Positions 11,306 through 23,116 of a DNA stretch of 64,000 nucleotides are shown piece after piece. Made by a program: the position numbers and the translations under genes. The notes below the pieces were generated by a model that searched no databases, was not told the origin of the DNA, and saw nothing but the letters and a program-made list of their open reading frames with translations. The first letter of the stretch is position 1, and every line of letters begins with the position of its first letter. This stretch comes from Archegozetes longisetosus. Its lineage: Eukaryota; Arthropoda; Arachnida; Sarcoptiformes; Trhypochthoniidae. The stretch lies in contig JAEMBT020000008.1 of NCBI GenBank assembly GCA_018873245.2, positions 3,994,001 through 4,058,000 on the forward strand, written 5' to 3'.

Positions 11306-11504
11306 GCCATCGCTTGTAGGACAGATTAACTCTTGATCTGTTCTCCAACATTCGACAACATGATTAATGCTTTGCTTAGAACTACAACAATTTGATAAAA
11401 ATTATCAACTTTTATTTGACTTAATAATTTTAATAAATATAATAAACATGACCAAAGTCTATGTTCCTTGACATTGGCTTTTATGGACTTGTATCGTTGG
11501 TAAG

Positions 11505-11566
11505 TACTATAAAGTACCATCTGTAATGTTATTTCAATTACAGATAGCACTCTATAGGACAGACCG
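11505..11566. repeat. Short dispersed repeat, copy 1
   Basis: About 62 bp matching 32147-32206 with scattered differences; the shared core is TGTAATGTTATTTCAA. Nature unknown. Confidence 0.45.
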
Positions 11567-11783
11567 TTCGATTTTTTGACGATCACAATCAATAGATAAA
11601 TACCAGTATATAAATAATAGGAACTTAAAAATTTCAGTGACAAAAAAGATAAGTGCACTTTTGCAACAATAATGTTTTGACAAGAAATGTTACAGTAAAA
11701 CAAACAAAAAATCAATTGCATTGCAATAAAATTCTAACATTTGATGTAAATACTGGGATAAAAATGTATTTAGTCATTAAAAT

Positions 11784-13287
11784 TTAAATAAAATTGATGC
11801 ATCTTTTATCATTTGTACCCAAGCTTTGATTAGATTTATTATTGTAAGTATCCTTTTGTTGGCCGTTTTGAAATTCATTATCATTATTGCTATCATTGGC
11901 AAAAAACTCTTGCCATGAGTTGAAACTAAAAACTCCTTCTTTGCTGTGGTCTCTATTCATGTTAATGTTATTATTATTGTTATGTTCTTTTGGTAAGCAG
12001 CCCTGATATATCTCCACAAGAATGTCATCAGCCGCTGCGTCCGAATGATTACCACTGTCTGTAATGTCCTCAGTCGACGAGTCCGTGTCATCAAGTTTTT
12101 CAGTCATACCAATATTGCAATCAATATCAAGGCCACAGTTATCGTCAATTTTGGAGCCACTGTTAGAATGGAAGGAAGTGTTGACATCCAAGTCATTAAG
12201 ATTGGAGTCTCTGTCATAATTGTTTAAAAGTAATTCAGAGTTCGATTCCAGGTTGTCATCAAAGGTGTCGTCTTCTGATGGCTTCTGTTCAGCATCAGTA
12301 GAGTCAGGAGTATGATAAGTTTGACTTTTTTCAGAACTGATCCCATCAGAACTGACACTATCAGAAATGCCATTTTCCTTGATCAACATTTTGTTCAAGG
12401 CATCATTTTCTTCCTTCAACTTAACAATCATGTCGTTCAACTCAGAATTGATACCTTTTTGCCACTTGACTTCTTGGACAAGGCTCGCATTTGACTTCTT
12501 CAGCTCATTGAATTCCTGAATCAATTGCAACATTTTGGTTCCCAATTCTGAGTAATCTTTATTTTGCTTCTGGATGTACAGTTCTTTTTCTTCCAACCTC
12601 TTGCTCTGCTCTTCGATCAGTTTCTGCTGAACCTTATGATTCAAACAATACAAGTATTAATGCAAATATATGAGAAATATACGAAAATTTCAAATACAAT
12701 AATCACTAGACAAATACCATGGAAGTGAGTCTTTGTTGAATTGATTGATATTCGAATAGCGAATGACCAGAAAAGAGTTGATGTGCGCACGAATGAAGAC
12801 TACTATGACAATTAATGAGTTGAGCTCTGGTTCTAATCCAAACAACAATTGAGTCGACAATTAAACTGAAGTCAATCCAAAAGGCTTCCAAACGTATTTT
12901 GAGATCAGTATTGAGTGATTGTCTTCTGGTATATAATACGTTCAGAATCAACAAAGATATTACCATTACATCTCTATTATTGGCGTATCTCATCTCATCT
13001 GCAACCACCACGAAATCGCATTCGTAGTAAGTATTGATCCATCCGTTTATAAAATCATAGCAGTTCACCACATCGTTCTTAAACTTGAAGAATAGATCGA
13101 TTACATGAGAGGACTGCCATCGCGTCTGTCTCTCATAGATTGAGATTATGTCAATTAGTTGTGAACCGTCTCTCAACGAACCAATTGATGATATCTTTGG
13201 ACAACTATTGGTTATGTAACTTATCACTTCTAAGACCAACTGTTCCTCTAGTGGGCCGAATTTTATGTTCAATTCCGTTAAATCCAT
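11784..13287 (-). CDS. Possible Hook/NuMA-like N-terminal domain plus coiled-coil protein
   Basis: Exons 13287-12718 and 12632-11784 join in phase 0 across an 85-bp intron to give 472 residues. Residues 1-190 are an all-helical, cysteine-containing domain (EEQLVLEVISYITNS, SQLIDIISIY, VISLLILNVLY) whose layout recalls the calponin-homology-like head of Hook/NuMA proteins; this is a weak resemblance. Residues about 191-277 form a heptad coiled coil (QQKLIEEQSKRLEEKELYI, ELNDMIVKLKEENDALNKML). The rest is a disordered Ser/Asp/Asn-rich tail. A head-plus-coil layout suggests a cytoskeletal adaptor, but the tail is short for that family. The ATG at 13287 fits a spliced start. Confidence 0.75.
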
Positions 13288-14157
13288 CTCCCATTGATTA
13301 ACAATAAAGCCGTTCTCATTATTTCTTACTTTTTCATTCTATTGTAAAATATTATTTAGCAAAATATTCTTTAATTCATTATGAATTTATGGACAATCAC
13401 TTAATAAATGGCGCATTCATCGCCTACTACAACGTCCTTAGTCTATCCAATCGTTTCACCCTTAATCACTTATAAATCCCCAATCACTTCTAAATGATCC
13501 AATCAAACTCTCTTCAACGCACCTTTTTATTGCGCGTTAGGGCTTTTCAGTCTTCTTTTAGGGTCTTGTTTAGATCTTTTACGTGCTTTTTCACAAATCA
13601 TTTCGACTTTTAGCCTAGAGGTCTGTGACTGACTGTGACGTCAGCTTAGACTCAAAGTCTATCATAAGTTTGTTTGGTCAAATACTAGCGGTTTTCAGAC
13701 ATTTTTATAAGTTCATCAATTAATATCCATTAATTGATAATATTTGAAAGCAAAAGAATTTAACGAATCTATTGAGACATATCTAAAATGCACCAGAAAC
13801 AAGTTATTTTACTTGAAACCAATAGTAACAAAATGGGTGATAGTTTGGCAACTGTCTCAATTCCATTCAATGCAAACACATATAGACCTCTAGTGTTAGC
13901 TTATCTCGCATTGCATTAATTGCAAACAAGTGTGATATTAATATCAAAATAATCATAAAGTTTTAAACTCTCAACAATCAGATAACTTTTGGTTATTCTC
14001 ATGTAATACAAAATGTGTTCACCAAAATGAAGTAAGAATTGAAATTTTTCATGCATTTTAAAAGCGTATTTTAACCAAATCATTTCAAATATGTCGTATC
14101 GTATCATATATCACATCATAAGTTGTTTAGAAATTAGTTAACCACTTTATTTGACAG
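13288..14157. other. Intergenic or 5' part of the SIM/zinc-finger gene
   Basis: AT-rich. On the plus strand an ATG at 13788 opens 43 codons to a stop at 13917. A weak GT donor at 13895 would splice in phase with the exon at 14158, so this may be its first coding exon. Otherwise nothing is recognised. Confidence 0.4.
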
Positions 14158-15639
14158 TAACGACGACGAGGACGACGATGTAATCATCATTGATGATGAC
14201 TTAGATGAACCCAAAGATGTGGTTGACTTGAGTTCAGATAGTGATGACTGTCAAATTGCCGATATTGTTATGAACGAAGTCTTGTATGACGGACATGTCA
14301 TCAATAAGCCCGGCACTGCTAGAAATAAAGTAAACAATTGTTCTTCTTACTAATCATTCAATTCTGTTTGCCAACTCATTTAATTCCATTTAATTAGGTT
14401 AGAAATAGACGGACGAGTTTGAGCAACACATCAAAACAAATCAAGTTAGAGAAGTCTTCCACTAGTACTAATAAAATCAAAACCAATTCAGAGACCATTA
14501 CGGCTGAAGCAAAAGCTGAGGTCAAAAGTCCGATTGAAACTTCAACTGAAACTGAGATATTTTTCCATACGCAAGTTAGTCCAATGAACGACCATTCAAC
14601 TAATAATAATTATATTGTTGATTTGGAAATGACTAATACCTCAAATATTTCAATACCAAATGATATATGCAATATCCCTCCTCAAAACCTCATACTAAAA
14701 AAGTACCAATTGACATCATACAAGAAACCATAAAAAGTTGTGATAAAAGTTCCTATTTTGATCATACTAAAAACGAGCAAATGGAATGTGAAACCAATCA
14801 ACAAAACGACAACCCTAAGGCTGATAGTCAGGAGAAAGTGGTTTTTAATTCTGAACTATCTGCAGCCAAAGTATCAAAAGCTGAAACCGTAACTTCGGTC
14901 AGTCGAAAGAGTGATGCATGCATACAGACAAGTCCAATAGAAAGCTCTATCGATGCTGATACATTTTCAATGAATGATAGCTTAGTTAATCAAACTGATG
15001 TGACCAACAAATCAATTGATATAGATCCGAACTCCACTAATGTTGACGAAAGTATTAATAGCGAAAATCAAACATCTTTTACTGAATCTAAAGCACGAAG
15101 TCATAGCAACTCAATACTTTCAAATCTTCAAAGCTCAATGAATAGCAAAGGAGAAAAGCTTCAGAGTAATCATTTGTTTGAACTTGTTTATGATCGATAA
15201 CTGCTTTTCTAAAATGATTATTTTTATTTCTTTCAAAAATATAGATTCGAAAATGCAAACTTTGAGCCAAAGTTGTGTTTATAATACAGACACTAAAACA
15301 GAGGTTTATGTTTGTTCGTGGAATAATTGTGAGAAAGTATTCATGAATGCCTTATTACATTATAAACATGAAAAGAAGCATTTGAGGGATAGTAAAAAGA
15401 ATGGATTAAAATTATTCCAGTGCCGAAAATGTGACTTCTCTGCATTTACTTTCTCTGATCTTATATTTCATAACTCAGAACATAACAAGATGTATTTTTG
15501 TAGATTTGATAACTGTTTGTTCAAAGATAATTGTAAAGAAAGACTTAATGATCATATGAAAAAACATGAAATTGGCAAATGCTCTGATTGTCGCATACTT
15601 TCTTCGTGTGATTGCGGAGAAAATTGTTGCACCAACTGA
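14158..15639 (+). CDS. Acidic SIM-motif and C2H2 zinc-finger protein, 5' partial, with a frame break
   Basis: Three exons are visible: 14158-14329, 14398-15165 and 15245-15639; introns are 68 and 79 bp with matching phase. The first exon encodes DDVIIIDDDLDE and VVDLSSDSDD, hydrophobic-acidic stretches typical of SUMO-interacting motifs. The middle exon encodes a Ser/Thr/Asn-rich linker. Its frame breaks by one base at the A-run 697-702 (14697-14702): upstream the frame stops at 14733, and downstream a +1 frame opens at 14664 and runs to the exon end. The last exon has three C2H2-like fingers, the first C-x4-C-x12-H-x3-H (CSWNNCEKVF...), plus a Cys-rich tail (CSDCRILSSCDCGENCC). A polyadenylation signal AATAAA lies at 15713-15718. 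Probably a nuclear, SUMO-linked DNA-binding protein. The start exon is uncertain, perhaps 13788. Confidence 0.7.
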
Positions 15640-16198
15640 TTAGTTGTAATTTAAACTTATTTTGTATCAAATCGACCAATTTTTTATGTTCTCTTTCGTA
15701 AATATTTTCATTAATAAATACTAATGTTTAAATGAATTAACTGGTTGATATTTTTATCTGGTTTTATGGGTTATTCATCTAATTTTATGATTGAAAGTAA
15801 TTGAATAACGGAGGATCGCTACAAACTTCATGCAAAATAATACTGCTTATAGAGTATTTGAAAATCTAATTTCCCACAAAGCTTGTATTACATCACAAGA
15901 ACACACCTTATGTAAGTCAAGGACTTGAACTTTTTAGCCTATCATATCACTCGTTAATCTATTTTGCTCAATAGTCAAACTCAAAGTGCACACTTGTTAT
16001 TGCTGAGTACATTTAATGTTCTTAAATAATAAAGCTAATTGATAGAACTATATTTTTGCTACTATTAGCACAAAATATAGAAATGACATATCTCTAATAA
16101 GTAACTTGTGTGAAGGACAACTATATTTTGAAAGTGCAAAAACTATTGAATATTTTCTAGTTTTCAAATATTTCCAAAACCAATAAAAAGTTTCAGCG
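15640..16198. other. Intergenic between the zinc-finger gene and ACADM
   Basis: Contains the AATAAA signal at 15713-15718 serving the upstream gene. Otherwise AT-rich with no gene seen. Confidence 0.6.
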
Positions 16199-18179
16199 AT
16201 GGCAACAGTATTACGAGCAGTCATTCGATCAAATTTAATCAGAAGTCAAAGATGTTCACTAAATAATTCAAGCAGATGTAACTCAGGCTTTGGGTTCGAG
16301 CTAAGTGAAGAGCAGAAAGCTTTGAGAGACTTAGCAATGAAATTTTCTAAAGAGGAAATCATACCGAAAGCAGCTCATTACGACAAAACTGGTGAATTTC
16401 CCTGGGATATTGTGAACAAAGCTCATTCGTTAGGTTTAAGGAACTTAAGTGTTCCAACAAAATATGGTGGAGCAGGTCTTTCACTTTTCGATGGATGCAT
16501 TATAGGTATCTTATCTTGAGTCAATTTGGTTATAGTTCGATTTATGGTTGGTTTACAGTTTGAGTATAAAAGAGTCATGTTATTACTACATTACTTTCCT
16601 ATGCCTAAAGTAACTTAACCTAAATTGTTGTATTGATAGCATATATAGTTAAGTTAGACGAAAAGAATGGCGCTAGTCTTGGCAGAACATTGCTCCGGCA
16701 ACAACATCGCGCTCTTATACACAAACCCTAAATAAACCATAAACCGATTTGGCCTAAAGTTTACATTAACCCAATACTTTGATGTTGAGAACGAAGTGAA
16801 ACACAATTATCATTTTCATGCTTTTGCAATAAAGAAATTAAGTGACTTTGAGCAATTGGTTTAGTTTTATGCGTCCATTAACTATTAAGTTAAAGAGTTT
16901 TTAGCATCTCTTTCAACCTTATGCAACAAAAAGAATAATAGTGGTCGTTACTCCTGAAAGTTGCGATTCGTAACGACCACTAAAGACTAATAAATTTGAG
17001 TAAAGCTCAAAACACGAAACTTGTACAGTAAAACTTATTTAACTTTAACATGCACTTAAATGGTATTCAAAAAACAATATAAAATTACTATAGAGAAGCA
17101 TGGCTAAATTGTTATTAATTTTTAAAACCACTTAACTACATGTTAAAGTTAGACAGGTTTTACTGAAATACTTATGTCAAACTAAAAACTAATTATTAGA
17201 CTAATTGTGTAAAAATGTTTGTTTAGGTGAAAACTTATCCTACGGTTGTACTGGAATTTCATCAGCTATAGGTTCGAGTGGTTTAGCACAAGCGCCGGTT
17301 ATTATGTTCGGTAACGAAGAACAGAAAAAAGATTATTTGGGACGTATGACTGGTTCAGAGACCATATTAGCAGCTTATTGTGTGACCGAACCGGGAACTG
17401 GTTCTGATGTTGCCTCCATTACCACAAGAGCTGTCAAAAACAAAGACGGAGATTACGTCCTAAATGGACAGAAAATGTGGATCACTAACTGTGGTGTCGC
17501 CAATTGGTATTTCGTGTTGGCTCGAACTGCTGAAGATCCTAAAACACCTGCTGGACAGGCAATGACTGGATTCATAGTCGAACGTGATTCTCCAGGGGTT
17601 GTTGTCGGTAGAAAAGAGTGGAATATGGGTCAGAGATGTTCAGACACTCGTGGAATCACCTTTGAGAATGTAGTCGTTCCCAAAAAGAATGTTTTGGCAA
17701 CTGAAGGCATGGGCTTTAAGATAGCAATGGGAGCCTTTGACTTGACCAGAGCCCCCGTCGGTGCTTCTGCTGTTGGGTTAGCACAAAGAGCTTTCGACGA
17801 AGCGACTAAATACAGTTTCGAAAGGAAGACATTCAACGTCCCAATATATCAACATCAGGCCATTCAATTCATGTTAGCAGATATGGCAATAGGCATTGAG
17901 ACTTCGAGATTAGCCGTTCAGAGGGGCTGTTGGGAGTACGACACTGGACGACGAAACACTTATTGGGCTTCGATCGCTAAGTGTTTGGCAGCAGATGTGG
18001 CCAATAAGTGCGCCACAGATGCTGTTCAGATCTTCGGTGGTGCTGGTTTCAATTCTGAATATCCTGTCGAAAAGCTCATGAGAGACGCCAAGATATTCCA
18101 GATATATGAGGGAACGTCTCAAATTCAGAGACTTATCATTGCCAGAGAACACTTGACTAAAGCCAAACAAGGCCTATAA
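16199..18179 (+). CDS. ACADM: Medium-chain acyl-CoA dehydrogenase, mitochondrial
   Basis: Exons 16199-16505 and 17227-18179, joined in phase 1 across a 721-bp intron, give 419 residues against about 421 for human ACADM. The enzyme does the first step of mitochondrial beta-oxidation: FAD-dependent alpha,beta-dehydrogenation of medium-chain acyl-CoA, passing electrons to ETF. The N-terminus ([18 protein letters not shown]) is an Arg-rich, acid-free targeting peptide. Diagnostic motifs are [20 protein letters not shown] (flavin/substrate binding), KMWITN and [10 protein letters not shown]. The last contains the catalytic base, Glu397, with the spacing to the C-terminus expected for MCAD. The long intron holds a MITE (17026-17165) and a 12-bp-stem hairpin. 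An AATAAA follows at 18253-18258. Confident at family level; the medium-chain assignment rests on motif similarity from memory. Confidence 0.95.
16940..16981. repeat. Perfect 12-bp hairpin in the ACADM intron
   Basis: AGTGGTCGTTAC (16940-16951) and GTAACGACCACT (16970-16981) are exact reverse complements around an 18-base loop. It may be the end of a decayed inverted-repeat element. Confidence 0.7.
17026..17165. mobile_element. MITE of the CAGTAAAAC family, copy 2, in the ACADM intron
   Basis: 140 bp with ends CAGTAAAACTTATTTAAC and GTTAGACAGGTTTTACTG. Inner blocks are GCACTTAAATGG and CCACTTAACTAC. A TA lies before the left end. Same family as 10780-10924 and 26773-26875. Confidence 0.82.
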
Positions 18180-18528
18180 TAGCTTACAATTTGTTGATTT
18201 TTTGTTATTAATATTTTATTTTTGATAATTAAATGTTAACTAATATTCATCCAATAAAGTTTAAAATTTTATAAAGTTTGAAAAAACTGTAGTAAAACAC
18301 CAATAGATGGCAGAGAAGAGCGTTTTGTTCAAATCGACTTAACTTTTTCTATTGGCTTTTATCTAAGTGACACTCAAATGAAGCCCCAATGATTGGCTGA
18401 AAGTCAAACACAAACAGTGTTTCGGTTGGATTAGACACTTATTTGAATTATTCAAACTTTTATTTATATTTTTTACCTGTCCTTTCAATTAGTCTAATTT
18501 AAGTGTTTTATTAACAGTATCTGAAGTA
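18180..18528. other. ACADM 3' region and coiled-coil gene upstream region
   Basis: AATAAA at 18253-18258. A possible splice acceptor (TTATTAACAG) lies just before the ATG at 18529, suggesting an untranslated first exon. No gene otherwise. Confidence 0.5.
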
Positions 18529-21500
18529 ATGGATAATAAAACTAATGAATTAATTGACAAAGAGTCATGTGAGCCAGTGGAAAACAACTCATCAGAAGTG
18601 GTTGCTATGAATGACAGCACGAATAGACAACTGTTAGAGATCTCAATATCAGAACAAAGTCTACTGATCGATCAAATTGAGTCAAAATCAGAACTAATAG
18701 TGAGTCAGAAAAATAAACTTTTCGATGAAATGCATGTCCTCAAGGATTGTATTCAAGAAGTCCAGGACAAGGAGTCGCAACTATTAGAAGTGGCCACACT
18801 TGTTGATAGTCCCGATTATCAGTCTAGTAATGATCAGTATTTGATTGAATTGACTGATAAATATAATCAAATCCTCCAAAAGTTTTCATCGTTTGACTTA
18901 AGCAACAAGGACTTAACCAACGGACAGATTGAGGTTTGCTTTGGTTTTATTCGTTTTTATTTATCATATCTTTATTTTATTGTTTGATTAACTATCAGAC
19001 GGAGAAGTTCGATAAAGACATGAATCAAACTGATTTGATTGACATGAAAGACGACTTGAATGAGACAAGTGTGTCCTCAGTTGAGGGAGTTTTTCATCTG
19101 TTGGAGGAAGAAGTCGTTAAAAAGGATATTTTGATCGAAACACTTAAAATGAGAGTCGAATTAGCGGATCAACAGAATCAAGAATTAAAAGAATCAATTG
19201 AGTCTTCAAATAATGAAAACGAGAAATTAAAGATCGAATTGAATCAATTGAACGACAATTTTGTTGAACAAATCAATTTATTAAAGGCTAATAACCAACT
19301 CATGAGCGAAGAAATTAATGGTTTGAAGGATCAGGTATTTCATGAGATATACTGTTGCCTTATTTTATTTAATTATTTATGTATTTTATTAGATATTATT
19401 CTCTCAAGTGAATGATTTACTTGAAGACTTGACTTATAAAGTGGAAAATCAAGAAAACGCCAAAAGTTTGGTCGATCTTAGTGCACAAAATACAAGCTTG
19501 AATGAAATCATCGAATCGTTAAAGTTAGAGAATGAAAATTTGAAGCAAAATCTGAAACTTTGGACAAATAAGACTAAATCAGTTGAGGATCAAATGAGAG
19601 AGTCGGTTGAGGAACTCCATATCTTGAGAGACAGTTTAGTAAATCTTGAATTTGAAAATTTGGGCCTCAAAGAGAGCATTAGTTTGACGTGCGATCAGAA
19701 CGTCATAATTGAAGATAAGCTCAAAGTATTGAATAGTAATTACGAACTCTTGAAGAACAGTCATTCATCTTTGGAGAATGAAAATTCAGGTTTGAAAGAA
19801 TTGGTCAATAATACAAATGTTGAAAAGGAATCATTGAGACAAGAATTGGGTGCAGTTGAAGAAAAATATAATCTTTTGAGCAACGACTTAGTTTTACTTC
19901 ATGAGCAAAAATTGAATTTGAATGAATTGTTGATAAAGTCAAACAATGAAGAACTGAAACTGAGTGAAAGTTTGGAAACAACCCAAAATGAATACGAGCA
20001 GTTGAATGAAAAGTTCGTATCACTTCAAAGCGAAAACTTGAACTTGAAAGAAATTATAACTCAATCTAACGACGAAAAAGAGATTTTGAGACAAAAATTG
20101 GAAGAATTTGAAAATGAGAACAAACAGTTTAATGAAAACCTGGCATCACTCAAAACTGAAAACTTGAATTTGAAAGAAATTATAGCTCAAGCCAACAGTG
20201 AGAAAGAAATATTAAGTCAAAAACTGAATGAAACTGAAGATAAGTATAAAACTTTGAATGAAAACCTCGTTTCACTGGAAAATGGAAACTTGAATTTGAA
20301 CGAAATTATTACTCAAGCCAACCATGAAAAAGAAGTATTGAACCAAAAGCTGAGAGAAACTGAAAATGAATACAAGCTATTTAATGAAAAGTTTGTATCA
20401 CTTGAAAATGAAAACTTAAATTTGAACGAGACCATAAATCAATTGAACAGTAAATATGAGACATTAAGCCAAACGTTGATTGCAACTGAAGACAAGTATA
20501 AACTTCTGAACGAAAACTTTGCTTCACTCGAAAATGAGAACTCGAATATGAAAGAAATCTTAACTCAAATGAACGGAGAAAACGAAATATTGAGACAAAA
20601 AGTGGAGGAAATTGAAAGTGAGAGCAAAAATTCTAATGAAAACTTGACATCACTTGAAACTGAAAACTTGAATTTGAAAGAAACCCTAACTCAGACAAAC
20701 AATGAGAAAGAGATATTAAGCCAAACGTTGATTGCAACCGAAGACAAGTATAAACTTCTGAACGAAAACTTTGCTTCACTCGAAAATGAGAACTCTAATT
20801 TGAAAGAAATCTTAACTCAAACGAATGGTGAAAACGAAATACTGAGACAAAAAATAGAAGAAATCGAAAGCGAGAACAAATTTTCTAATGAAAACTTGAC
20901 ATCACTTGAAACTGAAAACTCTAATTTGAAAGAAACCTTAACCCAAACAAACAATGAGAAAGAGATATTAAGCAAAGCATTGAATGCAACCGAAGATAAG
21001 TATAAACTTCTGAACGACAACTTTGTTTCACTCGAAAATGAAATCTTGAGTTTGAAAGAAATCTTAACTCAAACGAATGGAGAAAACGAAAAATTGAGAC
21101 AAAAAGTGGAAGAAATCGAAAATGAGAGCAAACAGTTTAGTGAAAAATTGGTATCACTTGAAACTGAAAACGTGAACCTAAAACAAATGAATACTGAGTC
21201 AGACTCAGAGAAAGAAATATTAATTCAAAAATTAGTTGCAATTGAAGACAAATATAAACTTTTGACCGACAACTTTGTTTCTCTTGAAAAAGAAAACTTG
21301 AATTTGAACCAAAATATAGCTGAATCTAACGATGAAAAGAAGAAATTAAATGAGAAATTGGAATCAATGGAAAATGAATGGAAACTTTTGAAAGAAAGTA
21401 CGGATTCTCTGGTGTCAGAGAATTCTAGTTTAAGTGAGGATTTGAAAGCAGTTAGACTTAATTCAAAAATATATGAAGAGAAAGTTGGAGAGCTTGAGAA

Positions 21501-22447
21501 GAAATTGGAATCTGAACTGAGAAAGTTTTCAGCGATGCAAGAGAAATATGAAGACGAAAAGTTTGCATCAGAAGAAAAAATAATAGAATTGGAGGCAAAA
21601 CTTGAGACTGTTGAACTCGAAGCAGAAATTCAGGCTTTGAAAGAAGAGCTTCAAATCAAACAAAGAGAGTTGGAAGATATTGAATCCAAGCTAATCGAGC
21701 CAATTATTTGTGAAAAGAATCAAATCGAGAAAGAGTTCGTTGAAGTGAAGGATAGATATGAAAAGCTTTCACTTCATCTGAAGTCGTTAGAAGAAGAGAA
21801 CAATAAGTTAAAACTTGATTTGGACTTTTTGAATAAACAGATGTCGAAAACGGCAGAGTTGGAGAAGAAAATTATAGAATTCGAAGAACAGAAAAAGATA
21901 AAAAGTAGAAATTTTGAACTAATGTTAAACCAGGTGAAGATATGGGAGAAGAAAGTGTCAACTATTGAAGGTGATAAGGAAGAATTGGAGACAAAGCTAA
22001 AGGAAATCAAAGTGGAAAATGAGAAATTGAATGAAGACTTGAATACTTATTTAGATCGTTGCCGCGAAGCAAGATCTGAACTGAAACAAGAAAAGATGAA
22101 ATCTGATTCAATGATAGGTCAGTGGAGGTTCTACAGACACCAACACAAGAAGATTAAGCGAGAAATGAAGAAAATATCTAATGATATTGATCTCCTTTTG
22201 AACGACTCTTTGGACTCGACTCAATTGAAATCTTTCATAATTGCCCTTAAGAAAAGGTAAACTCAATTCATCCAAATATGATTAAATGAATCTTTGAAGA
22301 TCTCAGTTGAAATTTATTTCTTTATTCAGATTTAATATTGACGCCAATGACGACGATGAAGATGATGAAGAAAATGAAGACAATTGTGATGAGAAGAAGT
22401 CCAATAGAATGACTAACAAGAAGCAACCCTTGGGGATGCATAACTGA
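18529..22447 (+). CDS. Long coiled-coil protein with 42-residue repeats
   Basis: Four exons, 18529-18933, 18999-19334, 19393-22256 and 22330-22447, with introns of 65, 58 and 73 bp and consistent phase, give 1,240 residues. Nearly all of it is heptad coiled coil rich in Glu, Lys, Leu and Asn. The middle is built of about 13 copies of a 42-residue unit (six heptads), recognisable by SLENENxNLKE, QTNxEKEIL and EDKYKLLNENF. Some neighbouring pairs form an 84-residue higher-order unit. After about residue 880 the coil becomes non-repetitive. The C-terminus has a basic patch (RHQHKKIKREMKK), then an acidic run (DDDEDDEENED). The architecture resembles golgins, tethers or centrosomal/kinetochore coils, but no GRIP, GRAB or other signature is visible. 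Probably a long structural or tethering rod. Function unknown. Confidence 0.85.
19768..21405 (+). repeat. 126-bp tandem coding repeat, partly 252-bp higher order
   Basis: Within the coiled-coil exon, the TCACTYGAAAATGA-type block recurs every 126 bp (near 20020, 20146, 20272, 20398, 20524 and on). The string AAGCCAAACGTTGATTGCAA occurs at 20466 and again at 20718, exactly 252 bp apart. Outer units are diverged; the 20400-21130 units are nearly identical, indicating recent unequal exchange. Confidence 0.85.
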
Positions 22448-23116
22448 ATATAACGCATTTATTTTTATTTATATTTAATTAAATTTTAATCAGAAGTTTC
22501 ATGATTACATTTCATTAACGTTTTTAAAAGCATTTTTATTTTACTTATTTTCAATTTAATCACATATACCTGTATATCATATATAAATCATATCGAACAT
22601 TTATATCCAAGCTGAAAAAATTGAAACAATAGTATAAACGAAAGTTTCAGTTTCATTAAAGATTGAAAATTATAAGAACTCAGAGATTTCTCACACTACT
22701 TGAAACTTAGTCAAATACAGTAGTTTTGAGGCTTTAGTATAGAATATCATTTGTACCTTTATTGATCACGCTTTGCAATATTTTTTACGTTTAGACTTAC
22801 TCTGCGTTTAGGTTTATGCTTGACAATACCTAACCCTAACTCAGACATAAGCATGGTTTGCAATACAGATAAATTATCTATATTGTTTCTCAAAAAAATA
22901 AGCATATTTAAGCGATAGATTTTCATAAACTGAAGAAAATCTCGAATACTATCTTGTTAACCTCAATGTTCCTCGCATTAAAAAAATATTAATCGTATGA
23001 AATATTGATAAAAATGAATACATATAAACACATACATTAAGACTTTTAAGTCCATATTATAAAGACATATAATTGAAGGCTTTACAGATAACATTTGATA
23101 TTAAGCCAGTTTAGAT
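22448..23116. other. Intergenic, no gene seen
   Basis: AT-rich sequence between the convergent coiled-coil and LRR genes. Nothing recognised. Confidence 0.6.

Larger units (their letters stand above)
9981..11783. other. Intergenic region with two MITEs
   Basis: No gene is recognised. It holds MITEs at 10780-10924 and 11138-11305 and one copy of a short dispersed repeat at 11505-11566. A 131-codon minus-strand frame (11326-11721) overlaps that repeat and is not considered a gene. Confidence 0.55.

Noticed and set aside
11326-11721. 131-codon minus-strand frame
   Set aside because: Overlaps a dispersed repeat, has a repetitive hydrophobic composition and no family match.
22733-22870. Second copy of the TTAGTATGGAATGT MITE
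   Set aside because: Only the left-end word is similar; no matching right end found.
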